The position numbers were made by a program, and so were the translations under genes. Below the pieces are notes generated by a model. That model did no database searches and was not told where the DNA came from. It saw only the letters and a program-made list of their open reading frames with translations. From Anaerolineaceae bacterium (GTDB lineage Bacteria > Chloroflexota > Anaerolineae > Anaerolineales > Anaerolineaceae), in assembly GCA_014860845.1 (NCBI GenBank), contig JACZIY010000678.1:1-5849 (forward strand): a stretch of 5,849 nt of DNA. Reading direction: 5' to 3'. Below are positions 1 to 5,848 of the stretch, in pieces (within the stretch, counting starts at the first letter, position 1; the number at the start of each line of letters is the position of its first letter).

Positions 1-2
1 CT

Positions 3-428
3 GGTTTTGAGGTGGATGTTTGTCAGGTGCGGGATATCAAGACCCTGACGGATTATAACGCCGTCATTCTGGGGGCGCCGTTATTCATGTTCCACTGGCA
101 TAAAGACATCTTGCGGTTTTTATCCAAACATCAACGTATCCTACTTAATTTGCAGGTCGCTATTTTTGCGTTGGGACCCACCCATGATCCTTACGATGAG
201 CAGGAATGGCGTGATTCCTGGTCACAACTCAACAAAGAATTGGAAAATTACTCCTGGTTGAAGCCGGTGGAGATTGAGATGTTTGGTGGCAAGTATGATC
301 CGACCAAGCTGAAGTTCCCGCTTAAGATGATGGCAGGCAGTGTGCCAGCCAGTGACATCCGGGATGAGGAAGCTATTCAAGCCTGGGCAAATAAACTGGT
401 CGTCAAACTGAATAAATCTCACTCATAG
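3..428 (+). CDS. Flavodoxin-domain protein, HemG-like (5' end cut by window edge)
   Basis: This is the C-terminal part of a small FMN-binding flavodoxin-fold protein, a cytoplasmic electron carrier or oxidoreductase related to menaquinone-dependent protoporphyrinogen oxidase HemG (Flavodoxin_5-type). About 141 residues are visible. The frame is open through the left edge, so the gene starts outside the window; a GTG at 12 could be read as a start but lies in mid-domain. The visible part has a conserved strand-loop 'YNAVILGAPLFMFHWHKDI', a second core strand 'VAIFALGPTHDP', then 'WLKPVEIEMFGGKYDPTKL' and a final helix beginning 'PASDIRDEEAIQAW'. The N-terminal phosphate-binding loop for FMN, normally in the first 15 residues of the family, is off the window. 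The gene ends with TAG at 426-428. Family assignment is firm. The exact substrate is unknown, and HemG activity should not be assumed, because many paralogues of this type have no assigned function. Confidence 0.85.
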   Translation, partial: GFEVDVCQVRDIKTLTDYNAVILGAPLFMFHWHKDILRFLSKHQRILLNLQVAIFALGPTHDPYDEQEWRDSWSQLNKELENYSWLKPVEIEMFGGKYDPTKLKFPLKMMAGSVPASDIRDEEAIQAWANKLVVKLNKSHS

Positions 429-453
429 TTTTTTCCCCTGGATTAAAAAAAGT

Positions 454-482
454 TTGAATCCTCATACATGGGATTATATAAA
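454..482 (+). promoter_or_regulatory. Predicted sigma70-type promoter for the VOC gene
   Basis: TTGAAT (454-459) and TATAAA (477-482) are separated by 17 bases, close to the sigma70 consensus in sequence and spacing. They lie in an AT-rich 113-bp gap between the flavodoxin stop and the VOC gene. Transcription would start near 489, giving a leader of about 55 bases. The flanking DNA is very AT-rich, so a chance match is possible. Confidence 0.5.
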
Positions 483-531
483 ATATTGAATATTAAAAAT
501 AGCAAGATATCCTTTAGTTACCTATTCCATC

Positions 532-539
532 AGAAGGAG
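532..539 (+). promoter_or_regulatory. Ribosome binding site that favours the second of two adjacent ATGs
   Basis: AGAAGGAG sits just before ATGATG (542-547). The AGGAG core ends at 539, leaving only 2 bases before the first ATG (542) but 5 before the second (545). Normal Shine-Dalgarno spacing therefore favours 545 as the start. Confidence 0.7.
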
Positions 540-544
540 TTATG

Positions 545-961
545 ATGAATTCAAGACTTAACCCGTATATTAATTTTAGAAGCACAGCGCGCTCTGCTAT
601 GCAATTTTATCAATCTGTCTTCGGAGGAAAACTAACCATGATGACATTTAAAGATTTTCATGCGGCAGAAAATCCGAGTGAAGAAAATTTAATCATGCAT
701 TCGATGCTGGAAACAGAGATTGGAATGGTTATCATGGCTGCTGATGTCCCGGAACGAATGGAATTGTTCGTCGGAAATAATATTCATATGATGCTGGGTG
801 GTGACAATCAAGCTGAGTTAACAGCGTATTTTGATAAATTAAGCCAGAATGGAACGATCACAATGCCTTTGAAAAAGGAAATGTGGGGCGATGTATTCGG
901 CGCTTTCGAGGATCAATTCGGCGTCCATTGGATGGTGAATATCTCAGGTACCCCAGCATAA
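545..961 (+). CDS. VOC-superfamily (glyoxalase/bleomycin-resistance fold) protein, PhnB-like
   Basis: This is a small cytoplasmic protein of the vicinal-oxygen-chelate fold, most like the PhnB / '3-demethylubiquinone-9 3-methyltransferase-like' subgroup. It has 138 residues from the preferred ATG at 545, or 139 from 542. The N-terminus 'LNPYINFRSTARSAMQFYQSVFGG' is the typical first beta-alpha unit of this group. The C-terminus 'MWGDVFGAFEDQFGVHWMVN' is its hallmark end (WGD-FG-F-D-FG-W). The middle contains 'NLIMHSMLETEIGMVIMAAD', the usual second strand pair. The length is normal for single-domain members, which usually dimerise to form two paired modules. Despite the family name, these proteins are not established methyltransferases and many have no known substrate. 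The gene appears to be monocistronic, with its own promoter upstream and a hairpin terminator 18 bases after its TAA stop. The fold call is strong; no function is claimed. Confidence 0.9.
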   Translation: MNSRLNPYINFRSTARSAMQFYQSVFGGKLTMMTFKDFHAAENPSEENLIMHSMLETEIGMVIMAADVPERMELFVGNNIHMMLGGDNQAELTAYFDKLSQNGTITMPLKKEMWGDVFGAFEDQFGVHWMVNISGTPA

Positions 962-979
962 ATGCAAAAGTAGATCATT

Positions 980-1016
980 AAATGGATGTGAACATTATCT
1001 GGGTTCACATCCATTT
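980..1016. terminator. Bidirectional hairpin terminator between convergent genes
   Basis: AAATGGATGTGAAC (980-993) pairs perfectly with GTTCACATCCATTT (1003-1016), a 14-bp stem with a 9-base loop. It lies 18 bases after the VOC stop and only 2 bases beyond the stop of the minus-strand GT-C gene (TGA at 1021-1019). The T-run is short on both sides (TTTTATC on the plus strand, TTTAAT on the minus), so termination may be imperfect, but position and symmetry fit a shared terminator. Confidence 0.85.
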
Positions 1017-1018
1017 TA

Positions 1019-2557
1019 TCAATCCTGTAAAACAACCTGGTAGACCACTGAATCTTCACTGCGAAAGACTTCAATCAATCCGGGATCTTTTGCAGCCCCT
1101 TTCAGAAAATTGGTGTGCTTCAAATCGGATAGCACATAGTCAGATCCAAAATTCCCCGCGATCATAGCAGATGGGTTTTCAATTCTACCTTTGGTGATGT
1201 CCACCCAGGTGTCATACAGATCCTGGTTGTAATACAACATATAGGTCGGATCGAGACCGATTAGGTAGGTGTTTTGGGAATTATAGAAAAACAGGCGTGG
1301 AAAATCGTCCCAATCAGTCTGAAAAACGCGCGATCCTGAGGGCGTGTTGGCGGACAGCCAGGCAGATGACTCTGCATAGGTCTGAAAGGGTTTCGATTTT
1401 TGGATGCTGGCTTGTGCGGATTGCTGGGTCAACCAAATCCCAGGGATGAGGATTGCGATCAACGCCATTGATGGCAGCCATTTATAAAATCGATTACTTG
1501 CCTGTTCCATTGCGGACTGAATGATGGGAGTCCAGGCAAAAGCTGCAAAAATTAATGCGAAGGCAGGGAAATATTCTATAAAGCGGCGGGATTGGAATAA
1601 CATCAGTCCAAACAAAACCGCCAAGACAAAACTAACTGCTGTGCGCATTTCCATTCGCTTGCTATGAAACCCCAGGGCAAAGGCACCACTGATAAAAGCA
1701 ACCAAAGCGAAAAGTGAATTTTTCAGAATTTGAGAGGTAGTATAGGGATACCACTCACTGCCCACACTGATGGATGTGGTTTCAAATAATTTGGGCAGGA
1801 TGTGTGAGGTCGTGAATATGATATTGTAGGGGAAAAACGGGTTGATCACCATTCCCAGCCCAATTCCAATACTGGCATAGAGCAGCGGTTGCAACTCCAA
1901 TTTGTGTGTGAATAACCAATTGACAGCCACATATCCACCAGCAAGGACCAGTAACAAAGGAAAGGCGTTATATAACCAGACATAAAAGAAACCCAGGAAT
2001 ACCAGTCGTTTATACTTTTTTCGCAACAGCCAATCAAGTCCTACCATTAAAACGATTAAAGAAAGCGATTGCGCACGGGTGATGCTCATACGGTAAATAA
2101 ATGCCTCGGAGACTGCCATTAAACCGAAAGCCCAAAATGGAGCCAGAGGGATTTTTTGATTTCTAAATAAGTTCCAGACACTCATAAAAGCCAGGCTGGC
2201 AAAAAACACAGCTGCCAATTTTGCCCCGATGATTAAATTTCCAAATGTAAAAGGGATCAAGGCCACATGAAAGAGAAAATGATGATCATAATACTCACGC
2301 GCATTTAAGATGGATAAGGGCAACCAGTTAAATTCTGGAGTGAGTCCTTCGGTACGCATCAGGAAAGCCAATTTGATATGATAATAACCATCGTTATCTG
2401 GCAAATCTGGGGTAGAAAATTGGACCAGAGAAAGAAAAACTAGAAAAACTATCCACAATAATAAACCAGTGCGGATATTTGCCCAGTTAAGAGCAACTCT
2501 TTTTTCGAAGTCGGTTGTCCAATTTTGGAAAGAAGGTGTTTTTAGAATCGATTGCAT
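1019..2557 (-). CDS. Polytopic membrane protein, GT-C / STT3-like glycosyltransferase fold (substrate unknown)
   Basis: The protein has 512 residues from the preferred start and about 10-11 hydrophobic segments, roughly at residues 31-47, 95-110, 112-131, 139-155, 163-177, 184-213 (two), 223-240, 278-296, 308-321, 329-345 and 361-377. These are followed by a soluble C-terminal domain (about 395-512). The loop after the first membrane segment has 'DLPDNDGYYHIK' (D51, D54, D56, H60), then 'REYYDHHF' (87-94). In GT-C enzymes such acidic residues in the first outer loop bind the metal and the lipid-linked sugar. The C-terminal domain begins 'WLSANTPSGSRVF' and continues 'TDWDDFPRLFF' and 'YLIGLDP', in the place where STT3 carries WWDYG. 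The family would transfer sugars from polyprenyl-phosphate donors outside the membrane; this is inference. ATG at 2557 has AAGGAAG five bases upstream. The upstream in-frame ATG at 2611 has no good ribosome site and overlaps a terminator. A divergent non-enzymatic relative is possible. Confidence 0.75.
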   Translation of the reverse strand: MQSILKTPSFQNWTTDFEKRVALNWANIRTGLLLWIVFLVFLSLVQFSTPDLPDNDGYYHIKLAFLMRTEGLTPEFNWLPLSILNAREYYDHHFLFHVALIPFTFGNLIIGAKLAAVFFASLAFMSVWNLFRNQKIPLAPFWAFGLMAVSEAFIYRMSITRAQSLSLIVLMVGLDWLLRKKYKRLVFLGFFYVWLYNAFPLLLVLAGGYVAVNWLFTHKLELQPLLYASIGIGLGMVINPFFPYNIIFTTSHILPKLFETTSISVGSEWYPYTTSQILKNSLFALVAFISGAFALGFHSKRMEMRTAVSFVLAVLFGLMLFQSRRFIEYFPAFALIFAAFAWTPIIQSAMEQASNRFYKWLPSMALIAILIPGIWLTQQSAQASIQKSKPFQTYAESSAWLSANTPSGSRVFQTDWDDFPRLFFYNSQNTYLIGLDPTYMLYYNQDLYDTWVDITKGRIENPSAMIAGNFGSDYVLSDLKHTNFLKGAAKDPGLIEVFRSEDSVVYQVVLQD

Positions 2558-2562
2558 GTTTT

Positions 2563-2569
2563 CTTCCTT
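2563..2569 (-). promoter_or_regulatory. Ribosome binding site that fixes the GT-C gene start at 2557
   Basis: On the minus strand AAGGAAG is followed by five bases (AAAAC) and then ATG at 2557. The alternative ATG at 2611 is preceded only by AAGAAAAGTATAAA, which has no GGAG-like core. This supports the shorter protein, without an 18-residue N-terminal extension. Confidence 0.75.
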
Positions 2570-2580
2570 GTATTTTGATA

Positions 2581-2614
2581 AAAATGCAGGTTTTGAAAAA
2601 TAAACCTGCATTTT
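2581..2614 (-). terminator. Rho-independent terminator of the DUF5667-like gene
   Basis: AAAATGCAGGTTT (2581-2593) and AAACCTGCATTTT (2602-2614) form a perfect 13-bp inverted repeat with an 8-base loop. On the minus strand the stem is followed by a run ending TTTTTATC, as expected for an intrinsic terminator. It begins 28 bases after the stop codon of the acidic secreted protein. It also overlaps the first codons of the over-long reading frame starting at 2611. Confidence 0.85.
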
Positions 2615-2617
2615 ATA
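2612..2617 (-). promoter_or_regulatory. Possible -10 element (TATAAA) for the GT-C gene
   Basis: On the minus strand TATAAA lies just at the entry to the terminator hairpin. Transcription from it would begin near 2605, inside the first hairpin arm. I see no good -35 box 16-18 bases upstream, so this is only a weak candidate. Confidence 0.25.
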
Positions 2618-2642
2618 CTTTTCTTGACCGAACTCTTATCTA

Positions 2643-3443
2643 TTAATCATCGAAGCTGTCGTTGCTATCATCATCGCTATCATCATTGCTATTGTCATCA
2701 TCACTGCTGTCATCATTGCGATTGTCATCATCACTGCTGTCATCATCGCTGCTGTCGTCATCATTGCTATTGCTGTCGTCGTCATTGCTATTGCTGTCGT
2801 CATCATCGTCGTTGCTGTTGCTATCATCGTCGTCGTCGTTGCTGTTCATATCATCATCGTTGCTGTTCATGTCATCATCGTCATCGTTGCTATTCATGTC
2901 ATCATCGTTATCGTTACTGTTCATGTCATCATCATCGGACATGTCCAGACTGCCTGCCAGTAAGGCTGAATCGAGGGCACGGTTGACTTCTGCTTGAATT
3001 ACTTCTGGAACCGATACAGCGAGAACGGTGAGAACTTCGGCATATTTGGATAATGCGGATGTAATTTCTGTCGCCAGCAGGGCTGCCTGGGTTGGATCCG
3101 TTTTTGTGACTGCTTCCAGTTCAAAAAGTGCACCGTTGATGGCTGATTCGAAAGCCAACACAGTTTTTTCAATTTCGAGGTAGCGTCCTTCGTTGACCAG
3201 TTTGCTGATTTCTTCAAGGCGCTCTTCTGCAAAACTAATTTTCAGCTGAGCACGATTGGCAGCATCTTTTGAGAGTTTCAATTGTGTCTGCTCCATAGTG
3301 GTCTTTAATGAATAAAGCGCATCGCCAGGAATGGCAGATTTTGCTGCAACGCTGGTTGCGCCGATACTTCCTAAAAGAAGCACTGCAATTAGCGAAACAA
3401 AGACCAGGACTTTCATTCGATTTGATTTATTTTGTGAGTTCAT
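2643..3443 (-). CDS. Secreted DUF5667-like protein with Asp/Asn/Ser-rich repeat tail
   Basis: The protein has 266 residues. Residues 1-34 are a classic Sec signal peptide: basic start (K6, R9, K11), hydrophobic core 12-24, and likely cleavage after 'TSVAA' (A34). The segment 'SAIPGDALYSLKTTMEQTQL' (36-55) followed by long charged helices (56-110) matches the DUF5667 pattern seen in exported proteins of Chloroflexota and Actinobacteria. A second helical stretch covers 117-165. From 170 to the end there are 97 residues of DDD/MNSN/SNSN repeats containing about 51 Asp, no Glu and a single Arg. The mature protein should sit outside the membrane. There is no sortase motif, lipobox or C-terminal membrane segment, so how it is retained, if at all, is unclear. 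The start is backed by GAAGGAG at 3450-3456, six bases from the ATG. It is divergent from the two-component operon. Its function is unknown; the tail might bind calcium or other cations (inference). Confidence 0.85.
   Translation of the reverse strand: MNSQNKSNRMKVLVFVSLIAVLLLGSIGATSVAAKSAIPGDALYSLKTTMEQTQLKLSKDAANRAQLKISFAEERLEEISKLVNEGRYLEIEKTVLAFESAINGALFELEAVTKTDPTQAALLATEITSALSKYAEVLTVLAVSVPEVIQAEVNRALDSALLAGSLDMSDDDDMNSNDNDDDMNSNDDDDDMNSNDDDMNSNDDDDDSNSNDDDDDSNSNDDDSNSNDDDSSDDDSSDDDNRNDDSSDDDNSNDDSDDDSNDSFDD
2646..2936 (-). repeat. In-frame degenerate tandem repeat encoding the acidic tail
   Basis: This is the coding repeat for residues 170-266 of the secreted protein. Units are runs of three to five GAT/GAC codons followed by a four-codon spacer, first ATG-AAC-AGC-AAC (MNSN, four copies) and then AGC-AAC-AGC-AAC (SNSN, three copies). 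It decays into shorter SSDDD and NSN units near the C-terminus. Unit length is variable, mostly 21-27 bases. The simple codon pattern leaves all three opposite-strand frames largely open, which creates spurious reading frames there. Confidence 0.9.
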
Positions 3444-3558
3444 TTTTTTCTCCTTCGATCCGTTGAATTAGTGATATGTAACAATAATAAACACTCTTCC
3501 TCTTTCTACCCACTTCTGAAGGTCGAAACTTTTAAGCGACCAAAGGACTAAGAGTTTA

Positions 3559-3570
3559 AGACTTAAGTCT
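3559..3570. promoter_or_regulatory. 12-bp perfect palindrome in the divergent intergenic region
   Basis: AGACTTAAGTCT is a perfect palindrome about midway between the divergent starts at 3443 and 3678. It is a candidate site for a dimeric regulator, for example the NarL-type regulator encoded downstream. No known consensus is matched. Confidence 0.35.
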
Positions 3571-3601
3571 GATGTGATTTACGACCATAGTAGTAGATGT
3601 G

Positions 3602-3617
3602 CATAATCAGGATTATG
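3602..3617. promoter_or_regulatory. Operator-like inverted repeat next to the kinase promoter
   Basis: CATAATCAGGATTATG has two 7-base arms (CATAATC and GATTATG) around a 2-base centre. It directly abuts TATAAT (3618-3623), and its left arm itself contains CATAAT, a possible alternative -10. A protein bound here would cover the core promoter of the histidine kinase operon. Confidence 0.4.
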
Positions 3618-3623
3618 TATAAT
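3618..3623 (+). promoter_or_regulatory. Predicted -10 element of the kinase-regulator operon
   Basis: A perfect TATAAT lies 54 bases before the TTG start. No good -35 box is present at 16-18 bases (best TAGATG at 3594-3599), which suggests an activator-dependent or weak promoter. An alternative is TTTACG (3578-3583), 18 bases, then CATAAT (3602-3607). Confidence 0.4.
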
Positions 3624-3677
3624 GTAAACAGCCAATAATGATTTTATTTTTCAAATGACCGGAGTGGGAGTGCTGGA

Positions 3678-5111
3678 TTGATTTCAAAGCTAAAAGATAG
3701 ATTTAAAAATTTAAATCTTAGCCAACGTTTTATGCTGGCAGGTTTGTTGACATTATTTGTAGGTGCATTAGGAATTGGATTCTGGGTCGAGAATCAAATC
3801 ATAACAGGGGTAATCCATCGCGCTGGAGCAACAACAGCACTATATGTTGAGAGTTTTGTTGCACCAAATTTACAGGAATTGGGCACTTCAGGTGACATTC
3901 TTCCGGAGAATGCATTAGCGTTAGCTAACCTTTTACAGGATACACCACTTGGACAACAGATTGTGGCTTTTAAAGTGTGGGATACACGTGGAAAGATGCT
4001 TTATTCCAATGATGCCACCACCATAGGTAGAACATACCCAATGACGGAAGGCTTATTGCGTGCACGCTTAGGAGAAGTTGTCTCAGAGATCAGTGAATTG
4101 GAAGAAGAAGAAAATTTAGCTCTGGATGAACAATATGGTCAACTTTTGGAAACATATAGCCCGGTGTGGTTAAGCGGAACCAACCAGGTCATTGCTGTTG
4201 CTGAGTTTTATCACCTTACGGAAGACCTTGAGAAGGAAATCACAGTCCTAAAACGTCAAAGTTGGCTGGTGGTTGGTTTTATTATTCTTACCATCTATCT
4301 GCTTTTATCAGGATTTGTAAGAAATGCGAGCAATACCATATCCCGACAACAAGCGGAATTAAACCAGAAAGTGAACCAATTAACCGATTTACTGTCCGAA
4401 AATCAAAAATTAAATGAACGCGTCCGAAAAGCATCTGCCAGTGTAGCCTTATTAAATGAAGGTTACCTTAAACGTATAGGTTCAGAGTTGCATGATGGCC
4501 CTGCCCAGGATCTGGGATTATCCATACTCAAACTTGATGCGATGATTGGAAAATTTGAAAAAGACCCCTCAAACGGAGTAAATCCGAAAACGATTGAGGA
4601 TCTTACCAGCATAGAGCACTCTATGCAAAACGCATTAAAAGAAATGCGCGGAATCGCGACAGGGTTGGCTCTACCTCAGTTGAACGAATTGGATTTAATT
4701 GACACGATCTCTCATGTTGTACACAAACACGAACAACAAACCAACACCAGGGTTCAACTGGAAATTGAAGGAGAAACAATAAGTACATCATTGCCAATTC
4801 GAATTACGATCTATCGCTTGATTCAGGAAGCCCTGCATAATGCGTTCCATCACGCGCGTGGTGCAGGACAAAGTGTCTGTGTAAAAAACGACACTGACCA
4901 CATCCTTTTAGAAATTGGTGATACCGGACCTGGATTTGATGTACTGTTTGTTTTGGAAAATTCCGATCGCTTAGGTATCAGCGGGATGCGGGAAAGAGTG
5001 GAAAGTATTGGTGGCCGATTCGAAATTGAAAGTCAAATAGGCAAAGGAACAACCATCCGTTCCCGCTTACCAAAAAGTGTTAATGGAGAACGAAAAAATG
5101 GACGAAAATGA
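3678..5111 (+). CDS. Membrane sensor histidine kinase, NarX/DegS-type (HisKA_3)
   Basis: This 477-residue kinase forms a two-component pair with the next gene. Membrane segments lie at about 18-37 and 196-214. Between them is a roughly 157-residue external sensor region with 'FKVWDTRGKMLYSND' and 'YSPVWLSGTNQVIAVAEFY', resembling a Cache/PDC-type ligand-binding domain (inference). A coiled-coil linker follows (about 218-262). The dimerisation and phosphorylation helix carries 'ELHDGPAQDLGL' with His272 as phosphoacceptor, the pattern of the HisKA_3 family. The ATP-binding domain has the N box around Asn388 ('QEALHNAFHHA'), the G box 'DTGPGFD' (D415-D421) and 'LGISGMRERVESIGG' followed by 'GKGTTIRSRLP'. 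All key residues are present, so it should be active. The start is TTG at 3678, preceded by GGGAG seven bases upstream. An in-frame stop at 3639 and the absence of an upstream ATG or GTG leave no better choice. It ends TGA inside the next gene. The ligand is unknown. Confidence 0.95.
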   Translation: MISKLKDRFKNLNLSQRFMLAGLLTLFVGALGIGFWVENQIITGVIHRAGATTALYVESFVAPNLQELGTSGDILPENALALANLLQDTPLGQQIVAFKVWDTRGKMLYSNDATTIGRTYPMTEGLLRARLGEVVSEISELEEEENLALDEQYGQLLETYSPVWLSGTNQVIAVAEFYHLTEDLEKEITVLKRQSWLVVGFIILTIYLLLSGFVRNASNTISRQQAELNQKVNQLTDLLSENQKLNERVRKASASVALLNEGYLKRIGSELHDGPAQDLGLSILKLDAMIGKFEKDPSNGVNPKTIEDLTSIEHSMQNALKEMRGIATGLALPQLNELDLIDTISHVVHKHEQQTNTRVQLEIEGETISTSLPIRITIYRLIQEALHNAFHHARGAGQSVCVKNDTDHILLEIGDTGPGFDVLFVLENSDRLGISGMRERVESIGGRFEIESQIGKGTTIRSRLPKSVNGERKNGRK

Positions 5112-5772
5112 TAAGTTGCCAACGGTTACCAGGATTGTAATCGTCGATGATCATGCTTTGCTTCGGGATGGTTTAGCGACCATTCTGGATGCGGAAGATG
5201 ATTTAGAGGTGGTTGGGCAGGGGGGTAGTGCTGATGAAGCTGTAAAACTAACAAAGGATCTGGCACCTGATATCATTCTTCTCGATTTGGACATGCCTGG
5301 AGGTGGACTGAACGCCGCTAAAGTGATATCCGACGAGGTATCAAACACAAAAATTGTTGTTCTTACCGCTTCTGAAGAAGATAATAATCTGATTAATGCA
5401 CTTAAAATAGGTGCGCATGCATATATCTTGAAAGGTGTTGCAGCGAGGGAATTATTGCGCATCATAAGGATGGTGATTGTAGGAGAGAGTTATGTTCCTC
5501 CTGCCTTAGCCGCCAGCATGTTGTTGGAAATGAATATGTCGAAAACGCACCCGACAAAGGAAGTGGAAAATCCAATAGATAGTCTGACAGGCAGGGAGAA
5601 AGAAATCCTGGAAGGGCTCGCCAAAGGTTTGAGTAATAAGGAAATTGGGGAAAAATTATTTTTATCTGAAAAGACCGTAAAACATTACATCACCATTATT
5701 CTTCAAAAATTGCAGGTGAGAAACAGGGTGGAGGCGGCATTGCTGGCGCAAAAAAGAGATCTGGATGAATAA
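5098..5772 (+). CDS. NarL/FixJ-family response regulator (REC + LuxR-type HTH)
   Basis: This is a cytoplasmic DNA-binding response regulator of 224 residues, the usual size. The receiver domain (about 10-130) has the acidic pair D17/D18 ('VIVDDHALLRDGL'), the phosphoacceptor Asp63 ('LLDLDMPGGG'), Thr90 and Lys112 ('YILKG'), so it is complete. After a linker comes the LuxR-type helix-turn-helix, 'LTGREKEILEGLAKGLSNKE' (from 163) and onward through 'LFLSEKTVKHYITIILQKL'. Three in-frame starts exist: GTG 5077, ATG 5083 and ATG 5098. Only 5098 has a ribosome site (GGAG at 5085-5088, nine bases away), and it places the receiver domain at the normal distance from the N-terminus. The gene then overlaps the kinase by 14 bases, indicating translational coupling and a cognate pair. 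Targets are unknown; the palindromes upstream of the kinase are candidates. No clear terminator follows within the window. Confidence 0.95.
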   Translation: MDENDKLPTVTRIVIVDDHALLRDGLATILDAEDDLEVVGQGGSADEAVKLTKDLAPDIILLDLDMPGGGLNAAKVISDEVSNTKIVVLTASEEDNNLINALKIGAHAYILKGVAARELLRIIRMVIVGESYVPPALAASMLLEMNMSKTHPTKEVENPIDSLTGREKEILEGLAKGLSNKEIGEKLFLSEKTVKHYITIILQKLQVRNRVEAALLAQKRDLDE

Positions 5773-5820
5773 TCCATGAGAGAAATGCAGTTAGGAAGTT
5801 AATTTCAAAAAAATTGCCTA

Positions 5821-5848
5821 TTGAAATATTTAAATGAGTTGCTATAAT
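5821..5848 (+). promoter_or_regulatory. Strong predicted promoter for a gene beyond the right edge
   Basis: TTGAAA (5821-5826), a 16-base spacer, then TATAAT (5843-5848) preceded by TGC, which is an extended -10 motif. The -35 box lies in the right arm of a small inverted repeat (ATTTCAA 5802-5808 and TTGAAAT 5821-5827). The transcript would start just outside the window on the plus strand. Confidence 0.6.

Noticed and set aside
440..475. Possible terminator or switch after the flavodoxin gene: GGATT (440), AATCC (457) and GGATT (471) could form two alternative hairpins
   Set aside because: The stems are only 5 bp in AT-rich DNA, with no T-run after either; the second overlaps the promoter. 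Too weak to call.
982..1167. Plus-strand frame of 61 residues starting in the VOC/GT-C intergenic hairpin
   Set aside because: Its first codons come from the terminator stem and the remainder is antisense to the GT-C gene; it has no ribosome site or recognisable domain.
2636..2827. Minus-strand Met/Ala/Thr-rich frame within the repeat
   Set aside because: It is an alternative frame of the same coding repeat with no ribosome site and very low complexity.
2646..2936. CRISPR array or noncoding satellite
   Set aside because: Units are short, codon-phased and without unique spacers; the tract lies in frame inside a secreted-protein gene.
2624..2997. Two plus-strand open frames opposite the acidic tail, one His/Cys-rich (looks metal-binding) and one Ser/Leu-rich
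   Set aside because: They are antisense readings of the simple GAT/GAC/AAC/AGC repeat, which rarely gives stops. The minus strand has a signal peptide, family domain, ribosome site and terminator, so it is the real gene.
3521..3541. Short hairpin GGTCG/CGACC upstream of the acidic-protein gene, considered as a riboswitch or terminator
   Set aside because: Arms are 5 bp with an 11-base loop and no T-run; it may be a protein site at most, and no riboswitch core is recognisable.
5151..5465. Minus-strand frame of 104 residues opposite the response regulator
   Set aside because: It is fully antisense to a well-supported receiver domain and shows no recognisable features.
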